The notes under the pieces: generated by a model
The model's database searches: none
What the model saw: the letters and a program-made list of their open reading frames with translations, nothing else
Told to the model about the DNA's origin: nothing
Shown here: piece after piece, positions 53,336 through 62,920 of the stretch
How the letters are laid out: the number at the start of each line of letters is the position of its first letter
Position numbering within the stretch: the first letter of the stretch is position 1
Translations under genes and position numbers: made by a program
Origin: Pseudomonas sp. 10S4
Lineage (GTDB): Bacteria; Pseudomonadota; Gammaproteobacteria; Pseudomonadales; Pseudomonadaceae
NCBI RefSeq assembly: GCF_034344865.1
Contig: NZ_CP133774.1
Span: 4,836,001 to 4,900,000 of the forward strand
Length of the DNA stretch: 64,000 nt
Reading direction: 5' to 3'

Positions 53336-55170
53336 TTAAGTTAATACAGCTGCGGCTTTGAATATTGCTGTAGTACCAGCCAGTCCCGAAGTAGTGCACT
53401 TCCATCTGTCCGGCACACCGGCACCCACGGCAATGTTTTCGATGATGTGCCCTTGAGTGTAATAAAACCCGTCAGTAGGCACTGTAGAAGCAGAGTGAAC
53501 AGATACAGACTGAAGCAAAAACTCAGAACCGGCTACGTAAGGTTGTATGCGCATAAAAGTGGCTATACCACCAGCGGGTATTGTAATGTCCCGACCTGTA
53601 CCAGTAATTATATTACCACCAGAAGAATTTTTGAGAGTTACAGGGCCGGTAGTTGCTCGCAGCACTAAAATTTGTCCCGGTAACAAATTGCTGGATATGT
53701 GAGACAATCGTACAGAGCGATCAGGATTAGGTGCTATTGTCCCAAAACCATGTGATCCCATATCAATCTTGCCGTTAGTGTCCATAGCAGGCGATTTTTG
53801 TGGCAATGCAGGCAGTATGGTAAGTCCGGTAGCATCACTACGAAGGTAACCTCGCCAGTTGATACCATTGCATTCGTTGGCTCCAGAAGACGTATCGGAA
53901 ATTAAGTGATCATAAGACCCCTCTACGACGTTACCCTGACCCCAATCAATCTGGCCTTTAGATCCTAAAGTAACAATATAACCTGTTCCAGGCGTACCGC
54001 CAGCCGTGGCACCAATACCTGCATTGGCAAAGCGGTTGTTAGAAAGACTAATATTCCCGTCACCTGTCATAGTCACTGCTTGTGCCAAGGTCTCATACCA
54101 GCAACCATCAGATGTAATATTACGTGCAGGACCATCGACCCAAAGACCCTTCTGCGATCCTTGAAATGAGAAACCATCACTAAAATTTATATTGTGGCCG
54201 GCTCGAGAGGCATTGCCTACACCAGAAACATCCGAAGTGCTTTCGCCATTGATACCTTCGTAAGCAGTTGTTGAAGGAGCAGGGTCAACAGCGATTTTGA
54301 CCGAGTACAGTGCACGTGTTACGACGGAGGAACTAATGCTTTTACCTTGCCCGCCTCGCACTGAGATCTGGCCATGTTGCCCAGTAAACAGCCAAGGCTC
54401 ACCGCCATCCTGAACCTCAACTTGAACATCAGAAAAGTCGATCCACTGGTGTGGTCGCTTCGAGTTGGCTTGGGTATAACCGCCACGAGACCAAATGCCT
54501 TTTTGAAGTTCCAAAAACACACATCCACTAGATTTGAGTGCCAGAAACCCCCCTCTACATAGCTAGCGTCGTACTGTGCATGGCAGTAGAAACCCCATTG
54601 ATTTGGGTTGACCGCAGCTGTCCCATATACATAAGAGGGTGATCCGCAAAATGTAATACCACTGATGTGCGCACCCTGTACTACCCCTGGAGCCAGTTCC
54701 AGCATACCGTATGGCTTACCATTGGCAGGATCGAAAGGCAGAGCCGAGATGAAGGTATTACGAGAGCCCATGCCTTGAAGCGGCGTGCCACTGTAGTGAA
54801 TGATTCGGGTAACCGGATAAACTCCGGCAGTAAAACTTACGCCGTAACCGCCATAGGCTACTTTGGCCATAGACTGAGCTTTAGCCTGTGCGCCCGCAAT
54901 GGCCGGAGACCAATCCCATGTCGTAGGGTCTGACGGGTTAGGCTTATTGGTAATTAGATTGGTGAATTCCCAAACACTGATCCAGGTAGTACTTAATGAA
55001 GCAGCGACAGTGCCTGTGCTAGCAGAAGCCATAGGTGTTCTGCTCCAACTGACTAAAGCAGCGTCTTCGGTAGTAACAGTGGTTGCTTGAGTACCTCCGA
55101 TTTGGGTTGCAAGGTTATTGTTGATGTTGGATGGTGCGTCTACTGCGTGAGTTAAAGTGTCGTTAGACAT
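53336..55170 (-). pseudogene. Second beta-helix tailspike-type protein, one frameshift
   Basis: Two frames join to about 611 residues. The N-terminal piece (55170 down to 54500) starts MSNDTLTHAVDAPSNINNNL and has VAYGGYGVSFTAGVYPVTRI, a pectate_lyase_3-like start. The C-terminal piece has GISVRGG-like turns such as FTGQHGQISVRGGQGKSISS and GTGRDITIPAGGIATFMRIQ. The shift is at an A5 run near 54500 (A6 would restore the frame). A structural tail or depolymerase role is inferred from the fold. Confidence 0.7.
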
Positions 55171-55335
55171 AAATACTCCAAATTTTCAAATGCATAAATT
55201 AATGAATGGGTGCTGTTTTTACGATCGCCCTACTTAATGATTTCATCTGAGTCAGTATGTCTGCTTCGATAATACTTTTCGGCAGATCCAACTAAGGTTG
55301 CCGGTGTCATTTATTTACTATTCGCTTGATCTTCC

Positions 55336-55773
55336 TCATGCCGCGGCATTCACCAGGGTTACTCCGGCCATGCTGAAAAGCGAGCCTTGCTGAGCAACCA
55401 GGGCGTCGAATGCGTCCCAGTTGACGGTCAGCACGCTTAGCGGTGCCAGCCCGCCAGCTACGGCGTGCACCAGGGCTTCCAGATTCGTGACCTCGGCGCG
55501 GTAGGTCATCGGTTTTGCTTCATTCGCAATCCGCTGCAACTCTTCCTCTCGGATGCGCTTGCGGGTGGCTTCCGCTTTTTCTTCCTCGGCTTTCTGATGT
55601 TTCGAAATTCGAACCTTGATCAGCGCCACCAGGTCATCGTTCACCTTCAGCACCAGTTGCTGAACGTTGTTGAACAGGAAGACGTAATCGGCGGTCAGTT
55701 CGACCAAGCTCGCCAGGTTGGCGCGGATGCTGTCGCTGACCTGGCTGGCGACGATCTTTGGGCCTTTCGGCAT
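55336..55773 (-). CDS. Hypothetical protein, probably phage-derived
   Basis: Start at ATG 55773 (MPKGPKIVASQVSDSIRANL) with GGGAG upstream; an in-frame start 87 bases earlier lacks support. It is 145 residues with a highly charged coiled-coil centre (KHQKAEEEKAEATRKRIREE, about 63-82) and a hydrophobic C-terminus (LFSMAGVTLVNAAA). No named family. It is co-oriented with the tailspike-like genes. Confidence 0.55.
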   Translation of the reverse strand: MPKGPKIVASQVSDSIRANLASLVELTADYVFLFNNVQQLVLKVNDDLVALIKVRISKHQKAEEEKAEATRKRIREEELQRIANEAKPMTYRAEVTNLEALVHAVAGGLAPLSVLTVNWDAFDALVAQQGSLFSMAGVTLVNAAA

Positions 55774-56021
55774 GTTCTCCCGCTGTGTAACTGTTCTTGG
55801 CGTTTTACGCTGCACGCCCGGGTCAGTTGCCAACCCTCTGAACCGTTGAGGCCGGTTCATCGCTGCCTTTGAATCTGGGCCGGTAGTGATCCGGCAAGGT
55901 GTATCACTAAAGAGCGGCGCGGCTTTCGCTGCTGGGCCGGTGTTGCGTTGGCTTGAGATGAACAGTAGGCATTGACTAACATTTTGTAAATAGGTATTGG
56001 CTAATTATTTTTTGATAGGCA

Positions 56022-56044
56022 TAAAAAACCCGCACTAGGCGGGG
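56022..56044 (-). terminator. Rho-independent terminator (leftward)
   Basis: CCCGC-CTAGT-GCGGG on the minus strand runs into TTTTTT, directly after the DUF1654 stop. Confidence 0.85.
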
Positions 56045-56300
56045 TCATATTTTCAGTCGCAGTATTTTTCGCCAGCCGATCCTGACGGTGCCGTCACTCA
56101 GGCGTTCGATGCTTACGCCGTTAGTTTCCTCAATATCTCGAATGACCTGGTGCCATGCCTCAGGGTTCTCGTCCTTTCGCCTGGATACCACGACAGCCAT
56201 TTTGCTTTTTGACGCTAAGCGCCGCGATCAGCTCTTTGATTCGCCGACCGACGAGCTCATAGGAATTCTTTGGCTGCGATCCGGATGTAGGGTGAAACAT
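56045..56300 (-). pseudogene. DUF1654 family protein with one frameshift
   Basis: From ATG 56300 (AAGGAGCGCCC upstream) the frame reads NSYELVGRRIKELIAALSVK. The continuation in another frame reads AVVVSRRKDENPEAWHQVIR, DIEETNGVSIERLSDGTVRI, GW, the DUF1654 pattern. The 256-base span is one base over a multiple of three; the shift is at the A-rich CAAAAAGCAAAATGG near 56205. DUF1654 proteins are small, pseudomonad-specific and often prophage-linked. Confidence 0.75.
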
Positions 56301-56515
56301 AGGGCGCTCCTTGCGTTAGCTGTACGCACATACAGTATTTATCCTGACACAATTTAGCAATAGTCCCAAGCGGGCTCGGTTCGTTTAGCGAGGAGAAACC
56401 CTCTAAAAGCCCGGAATAGACGGCATGCGGGTGGATGTCTAATTGCTATCATTCGGATACAATCCGCGCCGGTCGATTTACGGCCGAGCCAATGATGGCG
56501 ATATGGAGTGGTGTG

Positions 56516-56971
56516 ATGGTTTTTCGTAAAGCGTGCGCTGGGATGGCGATAGTTTTGGCGTTTGCAGTATCCGGTTGCGCGAGCATTGTCAGTGACAGCA
56601 AGCCAAAGGTGGGGCTGTACAGCATGCCGACCAAGGCGAATTACGTGATTAAGGACAGCAAGGGAGGCGTTGTGATGAAAGGCGTCACACCTGGCGCAGC
56701 CATTCTGGAGACCAGTCGCGGTTACTTCAAAAGCGAAAGCTACACAGTCACCTTCCAGAAGGACGGCTACGCAGAGACAACTGTTCCTTTGAAATCCACG
56801 GTGAGCGGTTGGTACTGGGGCAACCTGCTGATTGGAGGTTTGATCGGTATGCTTATTGTCGACCCACTTACCGGCGCCATGTACACGCTGCCAGAAGACG
56901 CTACCGGCAATCTTTCGCCAGTCGTGCTGCCTCAGGTCTCCTTGCTGCCGGCGCCGGGTGTAACGCAGTAA
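56516..56971 (+). CDS. Lipoprotein with PEGA-like domain
   Basis: A 151-residue protein from ATG 56516. Lipobox VSGCAS (Cys about 19), then TPGAAILETSRGYFKSESYT and VTFQKDGYAETTVPLKSTVS, which resemble a PEGA-type beta-sandwich (surface-layer or peptidoglycan-adjacent role). WGNLLIGGLIGMLIVDPLTG is a glycine-rich hydrophobic segment that could insert in the membrane. Family unknown. Confidence 0.7.
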   Translation: MVFRKACAGMAIVLAFAVSGCASIVSDSKPKVGLYSMPTKANYVIKDSKGGVVMKGVTPGAAILETSRGYFKSESYTVTFQKDGYAETTVPLKSTVSGWYWGNLLIGGLIGMLIVDPLTGAMYTLPEDATGNLSPVVLPQVSLLPAPGVTQ

Positions 56972-56981
56972 TTGCAGGCAC

Positions 56982-57007
56982 AAAAAAGCCCGCGCTTGGC
57001 GGGCTTT
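56982..57007. terminator. Bidirectional terminator hairpin
   Basis: AGCCCGC and GCGGGCT arms. The run AAAAAA before it makes a T6 tract for the leftward transcript, and the gene pair (56516 and 57026) is convergent. Confidence 0.8.
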
Positions 57008-57025
57008 GCAATTGGCGTTGCTGCG

Positions 57026-57436
57026 TTATTCTGCGGGATAGGCCCAGCCAGTTCGCGTCCAGTAGGTGGATTGGCCTATATCGGGTGCTTTCGAATACTC
57101 GGTCGCGCGCTTGAGTCCGATTTGCATTAGGTCATCACGCACTTGCATTACCGTCCACGAAATGTCCTGGCTGAGATCCAACTGCGCAAAACAGTACTTG
57201 CGTGTGATCATGACAGACCACAACGCATATTCGGCTTGGGTGTAGCTGGTATAGGCTCGATCAAAATCGCTAGGTGAAACGCAGCCGAAAGCCTCTCTGT
57301 CGAGATGTACAAGATCTTCCACAGGAGCGTGAGTTGCTTTCAACTGTCGCCGGAGCTGCTGTTGGCTTTCGGGAGAGCAGAATTATCAGCAGGCCTGCCA
57401 AGGCAATAGTTCTTGATTTGGTTTGGTGAGGGGCAT
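57026..57436 (-). pseudogene. Small lipoprotein-like gene with shifted frames at the 5' end
   Basis: The 3' part (57343 leftward) reads THAPVEDLVHLDREAFGCVS and ends GQSTYWTRTGWAYPAE. Upstream in the same frame PESQQQLRRQLK precedes it, whereas a hydrophobic signal-like stretch (KSRTIALAGLLIILL) lies in a neighbouring frame. Two indels between about 57365 and 57420 would join MPLTKP, signal and body. RBS GGAGG precedes the ATG at 57436. Confidence 0.5.
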
Positions 57437-57480
57437 GAAACCTCCTGCAAATCTACTTCGCGCCGGCTGATTCGTAAGCT

Positions 57481-57690
57481 TTAATGAAGGGTCGCAACTC
57501 TGCGACTCTCTCCAATCCTGACCCGATCAAGCGCACGATTTAATGCATCCAAGGCGTCGAGGAGGGCTTTCGCCTCAGATTCCCGGCCATCACCCCAAAG
57601 GCGTTCAGCCATTTTGTTCAGGGCCTGGATAGAGCGCTCAATGTCAGCAGCGGTCGTTGCTATTTTACTTTCCGGCTGTTTCTTCGGCAT
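57481..57690 (-). CDS. Small hypothetical protein
   Basis: A 69-residue helical protein, MPKKQPESKIATTAADIERS then IQALNKMAERLWGDGRESEA. AAGGG lies upstream of the ATG. It resembles short pseudomonad prophage-region proteins but I do not recognise a family. Confidence 0.55.
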   Translation of the reverse strand: MPKKQPESKIATTAADIERSIQALNKMAERLWGDGRESEAKALLDALDALNRALDRVRIGESRRVATLH

Positions 57691-57730
57691 TCAGTAACCC
57701 TTCTGCAGGGCATTGCTTTGTCGTTCAATT

Positions 57731-58492
57731 TTAGCGCGCAAACATGCCCCACCAGAAAACGTGGCCCAAGATTGCGATCTGCTGATCCTGGATCTCGGCA
57801 AAGGTGTAATCCTCGTCCGGGTGCTCATCGCGGTTGAAGCTGCGTAGACGGATGCCGCTCGGCAGTCTGTAGAGTTGCTTCACGCGGAGTTGGCCGTGGT
57901 GGGTGATCGCATACATGTCGCCGTCGACGATGTCGCCCAGGGAGCTCTTGCCGACGTTGATACCTACGGTCGCGCCATCGCGCAGTACGGGCAGCATGCT
58001 GTTGCCGCTGACGAGCACGCACTTCGCGTTGCTGAACTGAACGTTGTTGTGACGAAGGTCTTTCTTGAAGAAGCGCAGCCTGGCGCTGTCGCTTTCCTCA
58101 ATCACGAATCGGCCGGAGCCGGCGGCCAGTTCCACTTCGCGCAGGAAAGGGACGTAGACCTCGTCATCGTCGAGAGGGGTGTTGTCGTCCCAAGGCTGGA
58201 TATCCGAGAGATGGACATCAGCTCGGATAGTTCGATCAAGGCCTTTCTCGGCTTCTGATGCCGAAAGAATATTGCCCATCCGATCGCTTAAGCCCCAGTG
58301 AGAAGGCTTCACAACGTCCGAGAAATACTCGATCAGCTCCATGAGCTTCGACTTATCGATTCGGCCCGTCTTCACCCAGCCTTGGACAGACGGACCCGCC
58401 ACGCCGAAATCTTCGGCGAGCTTCTTCTTTGTAACGCGTTTGGCGACCCGAGCTTGCTCGATGGCTGCGCCTAATTCAGGACCTGTAAGCAT
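57731..58492 (-). CDS. CI/PrtR-like phage repressor with S24 peptidase domain
   Basis: A 253-residue repressor. The N-terminal HTH is LAEDFGVAGPSVQGWVKTGR. The C-terminal LexA-type S24 domain has the catalytic Ser in VSGNSMLPVLRDGATVGINV and Lys in LRVKQLYRLPSG, with the cleavage pair probably VELAAGSGRF (Ala-Gly, about 124-125). Such repressors cleave themselves under RecA and release prophage or pyocin genes. Its divergent partner is missing; an IS3 remnant begins just upstream of its start. Confidence 0.9.
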   Translation of the reverse strand: MLTGPELGAAIEQARVAKRVTKKKLAEDFGVAGPSVQGWVKTGRIDKSKLMELIEYFSDVVKPSHWGLSDRMGNILSASEAEKGLDRTIRADVHLSDIQPWDDNTPLDDDEVYVPFLREVELAAGSGRFVIEESDSARLRFFKKDLRHNNVQFSNAKCVLVSGNSMLPVLRDGATVGINVGKSSLGDIVDGDMYAITHHGQLRVKQLYRLPSGIRLRSFNRDEHPDEDYTFAEIQDQQIAILGHVFWWGMFAR

Positions 58493-58500
58493 TGCCTAAT

Positions 58501-59039
58501 TAAGCCTATTCGTTAGCCAGGGAGTTTCTTGTCGGCGTTTCATGGATGCTGATGCCTCTGGGCCGATTAGCTGATTTTTCCAGTTGTACAAGGTCGGCCT
58601 GCACACGCCCAGCTTTTGAGCCCCGGCGTTCGCACTTTCTTGTCGCGTACACAGCGCGATGACCAGCCTGCTTCATCGCTGGCGGGCGTGATAGCCCGTC
58701 AGATCGACCAACGACGCGGGTGTGCAGTTCGGGGTGCAATTCATGAATCCAGGCACGCAACGAATCCCGTGCCGGGTAGCCCAAAGCCTTGATGGTGGAG
58801 GCGACGCAGCGCCCGTGGTCGAGATAGTACCCGACAGCCTTTTCCCTTTGGGCCAGTGAGTACTTCGGCTTCGAGAGCATGTAACCACGCGACAGGTCGA
58901 GGCATCGCTCGTACTCTTCATGCCAGCTCTTCAGAGAGTTCTTCGTCGGGTAGCCCAACTGACGAACAGTTGCCCCGGTGTGCTTCCCCAGTTTGATGTA
59001 GAGCTTGACCGCTCGGATGCGGTCTTCGTATGAATACAT
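58501..59039 (-). pseudogene. IS3-family transposase OrfA remnant, frameshifted
   Basis: MYSYEDRIRAVKLYIKLGKH and ATVRQLGYPTKNSLKSWHEE, then GRCVASTIKALGYPARDSLR, are two HTH repeats typical of the IS3-family OrfA helix-turn-helix. Past 58665 the frame changes: an alternative frame continues VIALCTRQESANAGAQKLGV, then CRPTLYNWKNQL. No orfB follows; the element is cut off at the repressor gene, whose ATG is 9 bases away. TGGAGGTAGTTC precedes the OrfA ATG. Confidence 0.75.
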
Positions 59040-59648
59040 GAACTACCTCCAGGTAGTCCAAGATTTCTACCGCCCCCCGAAACAATATCCTGACCGATGC
59101 GTTAAAGTTTAGAGGCCGCGCAATGGAGTGGAGATACCGGTCACGCTGTTAGTGAAACGATCGTACACAATGAGCAAAATACAAAAATATTCGTATTCGC
59201 CGACGAAATACACTTTGTTACATATTGACAGCCAGAATTTACCGCCTAGAATCGGTGCTACAAATGTGCCTTCGGTGGGATCCGGAGGGAATAAGACAAA
59301 GGAGTGTACTAATGCGTGGAAACTCTCAGCAGCACCGTATTGCAACATGCAATGCTTCCAGATTACGCCTCCTGATAACAACATCCGTTCATCACACTTC
59401 TTTCTCACCGTCTCGCGGTGCGACTTCCACTGCCCCCATCTCCTCTGAATTAATTTCGACTTTCACACCTTAGAAAGCGCTATTACACAATAACTAAATT
59501 TTATGCTGTCCGGCCTACCGCGGGCTGTTGTTAGCACGTTCGCGATTTTCGAAATTATAACTTCGATAGTTGTACGGCGGTGTTCGCTCTGAAAAAAGCT
59601 TTCCTGATCAAATGGAATTCCGATTCTCACTCAAGGAGTAGTTTGACC
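59040..59648. other. Non-coding or degraded region before the biosynthetic cluster
   Basis: The first 60 bases resemble an IS left end. Frames on both strands at 59109-59448 have no RBS or family support; the minus-strand one ends with a hydrophobic VYFVGEYEYFCILLIVYDRF. The 59490-59640 part is AT-rich and is the likely promoter region of the SGNH gene, with AAGGAG 10 bases before ATG 59649. Confidence 0.4.
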
Positions 59649-60698
59649 ATGTTCAAAAGTCGCAAGCGCATCGCACTTGATGATCCCGGTCTGGAACGTG
59701 TGAAGTTGACACCGCAGATGCTCGATTACGATCGATTCGCCAGTCGTGGTCGCTCCCAGTACTTGCCCTATGTCATGGGTTTCAATGCCGCCGACTACCG
59801 TTCGCCATCGATCAATACCGATCGGCTCGGCTTTCGTCTCGCCCATGATGCGCAAGGCCGACCGATCAGTGCCGGTAACCTGGGGACACACGCACCGCAG
59901 GCGGTCAATCTGCTGGTCGGGGCCTCGTCAGCCTTGGGATATGGGGCCTCCAGCGATGCCGCCTCGGTGGCGAGCCGCCTTGCCGCGCAGGATCCCGACG
60001 GTACGCCATGGTTGAATTTTGCGGGACACTGCTTCAATTCGACCCAGGAATTGATGCTGTTCATTCTGCATGTCCACCGCTTGCCCAAAGTGCGCAAGAT
60101 CGTGGTCATGGGCGGCTTCAACACGCTGGTCATGGCCCGTCTTCCCGAGTTCATTCGCGGTGACCTGCCGCCGTACCACTTCTGCGGCGATTACTATGAA
60201 AAGTTTGATGAAATTGCGGAGGAAAATGGCGCCGAACTGCCGCCCGTCAAACTTCCAAAGTGGCCGACCGAAACTACCGCAGTGCCACCGATTGCACACA
60301 CGGTGGCACGCGCCGCCGAAGACACGCTTAATTGTTTGACCACGTGGAAACGACTTGCTGACTCCCTCGGTGCGGAACTTTCATTTCTCATGCAACCCTT
60401 GGCGACTTGGGTGAGAAAGCCGTGCACCGAAGAGCAGAAGTTGTTCGATGAACTTGACCGGATTTCCCGATTTGGTACGTGGCAAAACTTGTACGGTGAT
60501 ATATCGGATCCCGCCGTCGCTGACCATTATTCCGATAACCTGGCCAGCGGTTGTCATGCACTGGGTATTCGATTTTGCAATCTGGTCGATGATTTACGTC
60601 AACGCCCGACCGATGAATGGTTATTTGTCGACCGCGCACACTATACCGACGTTGGCAGTGATGTCGTGGCACGCGCCATTCATCGAAATCTGCAGTAA
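59649..60698 (+). CDS. SGNH/GDSL-like hydrolase
   Basis: Start at ATG 59649 (MFKSRKRIALDDPGLERVKL). The 349-residue protein has the SGNH block I as LVGASSALGYGASSDAASVA (nucleophile Ser, about residues 92-93), block III-like VVMGGFNTLVMA and the terminal catalytic pair in FVDRAHYTDVGSDVVARAI (Asp-x-x-His). There is no signal peptide, so it acts in the cytoplasm, perhaps as an acyl or carbamoyl esterase/transferase. It heads the cluster with the peptide, diiron and NodU-type genes. Confidence 0.82.
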   Translation: MFKSRKRIALDDPGLERVKLTPQMLDYDRFASRGRSQYLPYVMGFNAADYRSPSINTDRLGFRLAHDAQGRPISAGNLGTHAPQAVNLLVGASSALGYGASSDAASVASRLAAQDPDGTPWLNFAGHCFNSTQELMLFILHVHRLPKVRKIVVMGGFNTLVMARLPEFIRGDLPPYHFCGDYYEKFDEIAEENGAELPPVKLPKWPTETTAVPPIAHTVARAAEDTLNCLTTWKRLADSLGAELSFLMQPLATWVRKPCTEEQKLFDELDRISRFGTWQNLYGDISDPAVADHYSDNLASGCHALGIRFCNLVDDLRQRPTDEWLFVDRAHYTDVGSDVVARAIHRNLQ

Positions 60699-60714
60699 GG
60701 ATTAAGGAGGTCTT

Positions 60715-60810
60715 ATGTTAAAGCGAATTCGCAAGGCACTTGGCGGTTTGTTCAAGAGAAAGAAAAAAGCCAAGAAGAAAAACAATTCCTCTATCTATCC
60801 AATGTACTGA
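60715..60810 (+). CDS. Very basic 31-residue peptide between biosynthetic genes
   Basis: The ATG at 60715 is preceded by a perfect AAGGAGG at optimal spacing. The frame gives 31 residues: MLKRIRKALGGLFKRKKKAK followed by a second lysine patch, NNSS and IYPMY. Twelve residues are Lys or Arg, none is acidic. Its TGA overlaps a possible ATG of the next gene (ATGA at 60807 region). It could be a ribosomally made precursor, an amphipathic membrane peptide, or a small partner protein. No family is recognised. Confidence 0.65.
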   Translation: MLKRIRKALGGLFKRKKKAKKKNNSSIYPMY

Positions 60811-60874
60811 TGAAGACTAATCGGCAGATTTTTCCAGCTTCCTCGGGGCCCAGGCAGGGGAAGAGGCCAGGCGG

Positions 60875-62920
60875 GTGTTTACCTCGGCCTCCCTGCGCAC
60901 CTGCCTCGAGACAGTGCCTGGAGCAGACCTGACAGACGTCGACTTCGCCAGCGAGACGGCCCTGGCCGGGCTGCCAGGCGTTGCATTCGAACGGCTCCGA
61001 CCCGTGCGCGAAGGATTTCGAAGGTTGACGCAGGCGATCAAGGCTGACGAAAAGGATGCCCGGGCGCTGCGTGCCAAAGCGGCGCTGGAGTCGGCGCCCT
61101 TGCTGATCGGCAGCCAGTACCTGATTCATGGGCTGTGTGGCAGCTGGAACAACGAAGCGCGCTACGCGATGGCAGCGCTGAGAATCCATGCGGCGGATGT
61201 CGGTGTCGGTCAACCGGCGGCCAGTCGTATCCAACGCTACCAGGAGTTGCTGCGTCAACATGGGCTGGCGGATGCCGGCGAAGACCTGCTGCGGGCGGGG
61301 GGCGACCCGAGGATCTCGGATGGGGCCTTCAACTTTGCCTCGACGCTAGCCGTGCTCGGGCATTTCCCCGAGTCGCTGATGGCCCAGGTCCTGGGGGCCA
61401 ACCTGTACCTGCGTCATTGCGGGCTGCTGCCCTCGTTCGAGTTCATCGCTGACAATGAACCTTCCGCCTGCCAATTCCTCGATCTGCGTCGCGACCCCGC
61501 CGGGGGTACAGATGACCTCGCCGCGCTCGCCGAAACGGCAGTGCGCGAATTCCTCCTGCACGCGGGGGAGTCGGGCCACACTGGCGTACGCCAGGGTTAC
61601 CGGTGGGCACGCTGGCAGGCCGAGGCGATGAGCGAGGCGCTGCTCGATGTGCTTGAGCGCTGGCTCGATCCGAGGGAGGCGGCGCGTCACCTGATCAGCC
61701 GTCGTCGGCTGGATGCTTGCCAATACCATGACAAGACGCGACTGAACAAGGCGCCGATGAAGCCCTTGCTGGAGGTCGACGATTCCTTGACCTTCCTCGA
61801 CCACCTTGCCGCCAGCACCTACGTGAGGGCGGGTAAGCCGGAGTCGAGTCCGCTGCTCACCAGCCTGATTTCGCCGCGGGGCAAGATGTTCCGCATCTTC
61901 AGCCGCGACGACATCGTCATTCTTCATCGATGGATCGCCGGCTTGCCCTACGCCGATGCGCCCCTGCAACCCGCGGCCTGCCAGATGTGGAAGGACGACG
62001 GCAGGCTCGTTGGGGCCATCCGGGAGGACATCGAGGCGCCGGCCCTGGTCACCAGCCTCAGCCTGCGACAGGCCTACCCGCGCCTGCTGCGCGTGGAGCT
62101 CACGCCTGCTGAGGAACACTACAGCGGACACTACGTGACACGCTGGCTTGCCAGGGCCGCGAGTGGGGTCGCCAACGGGCGTTGCCCATTGCCGGAGCAA
62201 TGGGCTCCCGGTGTTCTGCAGCCATGGTTGCAGGGCCAGCACGTGGCGTCCAACCAGTCACTGGAACAGGATGAAGAGCTGCCATCGCGCGAGGACGTGG
62301 TGGCCGATATCCTCTCCCTTGCGCCGTTGACGATGATCGACGGTGCCTGGCTGGCGGGATTCGCCCATCCGGCGGTGGCCTCCACCGCGTACGGCAGCCG
62401 ACTGTTCGAAACGCTTTTCGATGAGCTGGGCAACGGCATCGAGGCTCAGAACCATCCCGTCATCTACCGCCATCTGCTCAAGGCGATACATGGTGAGTTG
62501 CCAGCCACCGCCGACCCCGGCTACGCCAATGCCGCCTGCTTCAACGACGAAGACTTCGAACTGCCGGTGTTCTGGTTGTCGATCAGACGATATTCCCAAA
62601 CCTACTGCCCGGAGATCCTCGGGTTGAACCTGGCGATGGAGCTGTCCGGGGTCGGTGGCGGCTATCGGCGTACCCACAAGGCCTTGGTTGCCTATGGCTA
62701 TCCGACGATGTTCGTCGACCTGCACAACTCCATCGACAACATATCCACCGGGCATACGGCATGGGCTGCCGCGAGCCTGGATGCCTACCTCAGCGCATTT
62801 CCTCGAAGTGATCGTGACGAAATGTGGGCGCGGGTCCGTACCGGATTCGTCGCGCTCAATCCACCCAGGGAGCAAACCATGCTGGACAAGTTTCGCAAGA
62901 AAGTGAGGGCGCTGCTATGA
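60875..62920 (+). CDS. Iron-containing redox enzyme, haem-oxygenase-like diiron family
   Basis: As written, the frame starts at GTG 60875 (681 residues). The coding pattern continues upstream to 60821 (SADFSSFLGAQAGEEARRV), and an ATG at 60810 overlapping the peptide stop would join it if the T5 run at 60829-60833 had one more T (MKTNRQIF-SSFLGAQ). The C-terminal 170 residues match the Haem_oxygenas_2-type fold: FDELGNGIEAQNHPVIYRHL (about 514-533), CPEILGLNLAMELSGVGGGY, and FVDLHNSIDNISTGHTAWAA with candidate iron ligands Glu, His, Asp and His. Substrate unknown. Confidence 0.82.
   Translation: MFTSASLRTCLETVPGADLTDVDFASETALAGLPGVAFERLRPVREGFRRLTQAIKADEKDARALRAKAALESAPLLIGSQYLIHGLCGSWNNEARYAMAALRIHAADVGVGQPAASRIQRYQELLRQHGLADAGEDLLRAGGDPRISDGAFNFASTLAVLGHFPESLMAQVLGANLYLRHCGLLPSFEFIADNEPSACQFLDLRRDPAGGTDDLAALAETAVREFLLHAGESGHTGVRQGYRWARWQAEAMSEALLDVLERWLDPREAARHLISRRRLDACQYHDKTRLNKAPMKPLLEVDDSLTFLDHLAASTYVRAGKPESSPLLTSLISPRGKMFRIFSRDDIVILHRWIAGLPYADAPLQPAACQMWKDDGRLVGAIREDIEAPALVTSLSLRQAYPRLLRVELTPAEEHYSGHYVTRWLARAASGVANGRCPLPEQWAPGVLQPWLQGQHVASNQSLEQDEELPSREDVVADILSLAPLTMIDGAWLAGFAHPAVASTAYGSRLFETLFDELGNGIEAQNHPVIYRHLLKAIHGELPATADPGYANAACFNDEDFELPVFWLSIRRYSQTYCPEILGLNLAMELSGVGGGYRRTHKALVAYGYPTMFVDLHNSIDNISTGHTAWAAASLDAYLSAFPRSDRDEMWARVRTGFVALNPPREQTMLDKFRKKVRALL

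Noticed and set aside
59109..59448. Overlapping short frames on both strands before the SGNH gene
   Set aside because: No RBS, no recognisable family and mixed composition; listed only as a non-coding region.
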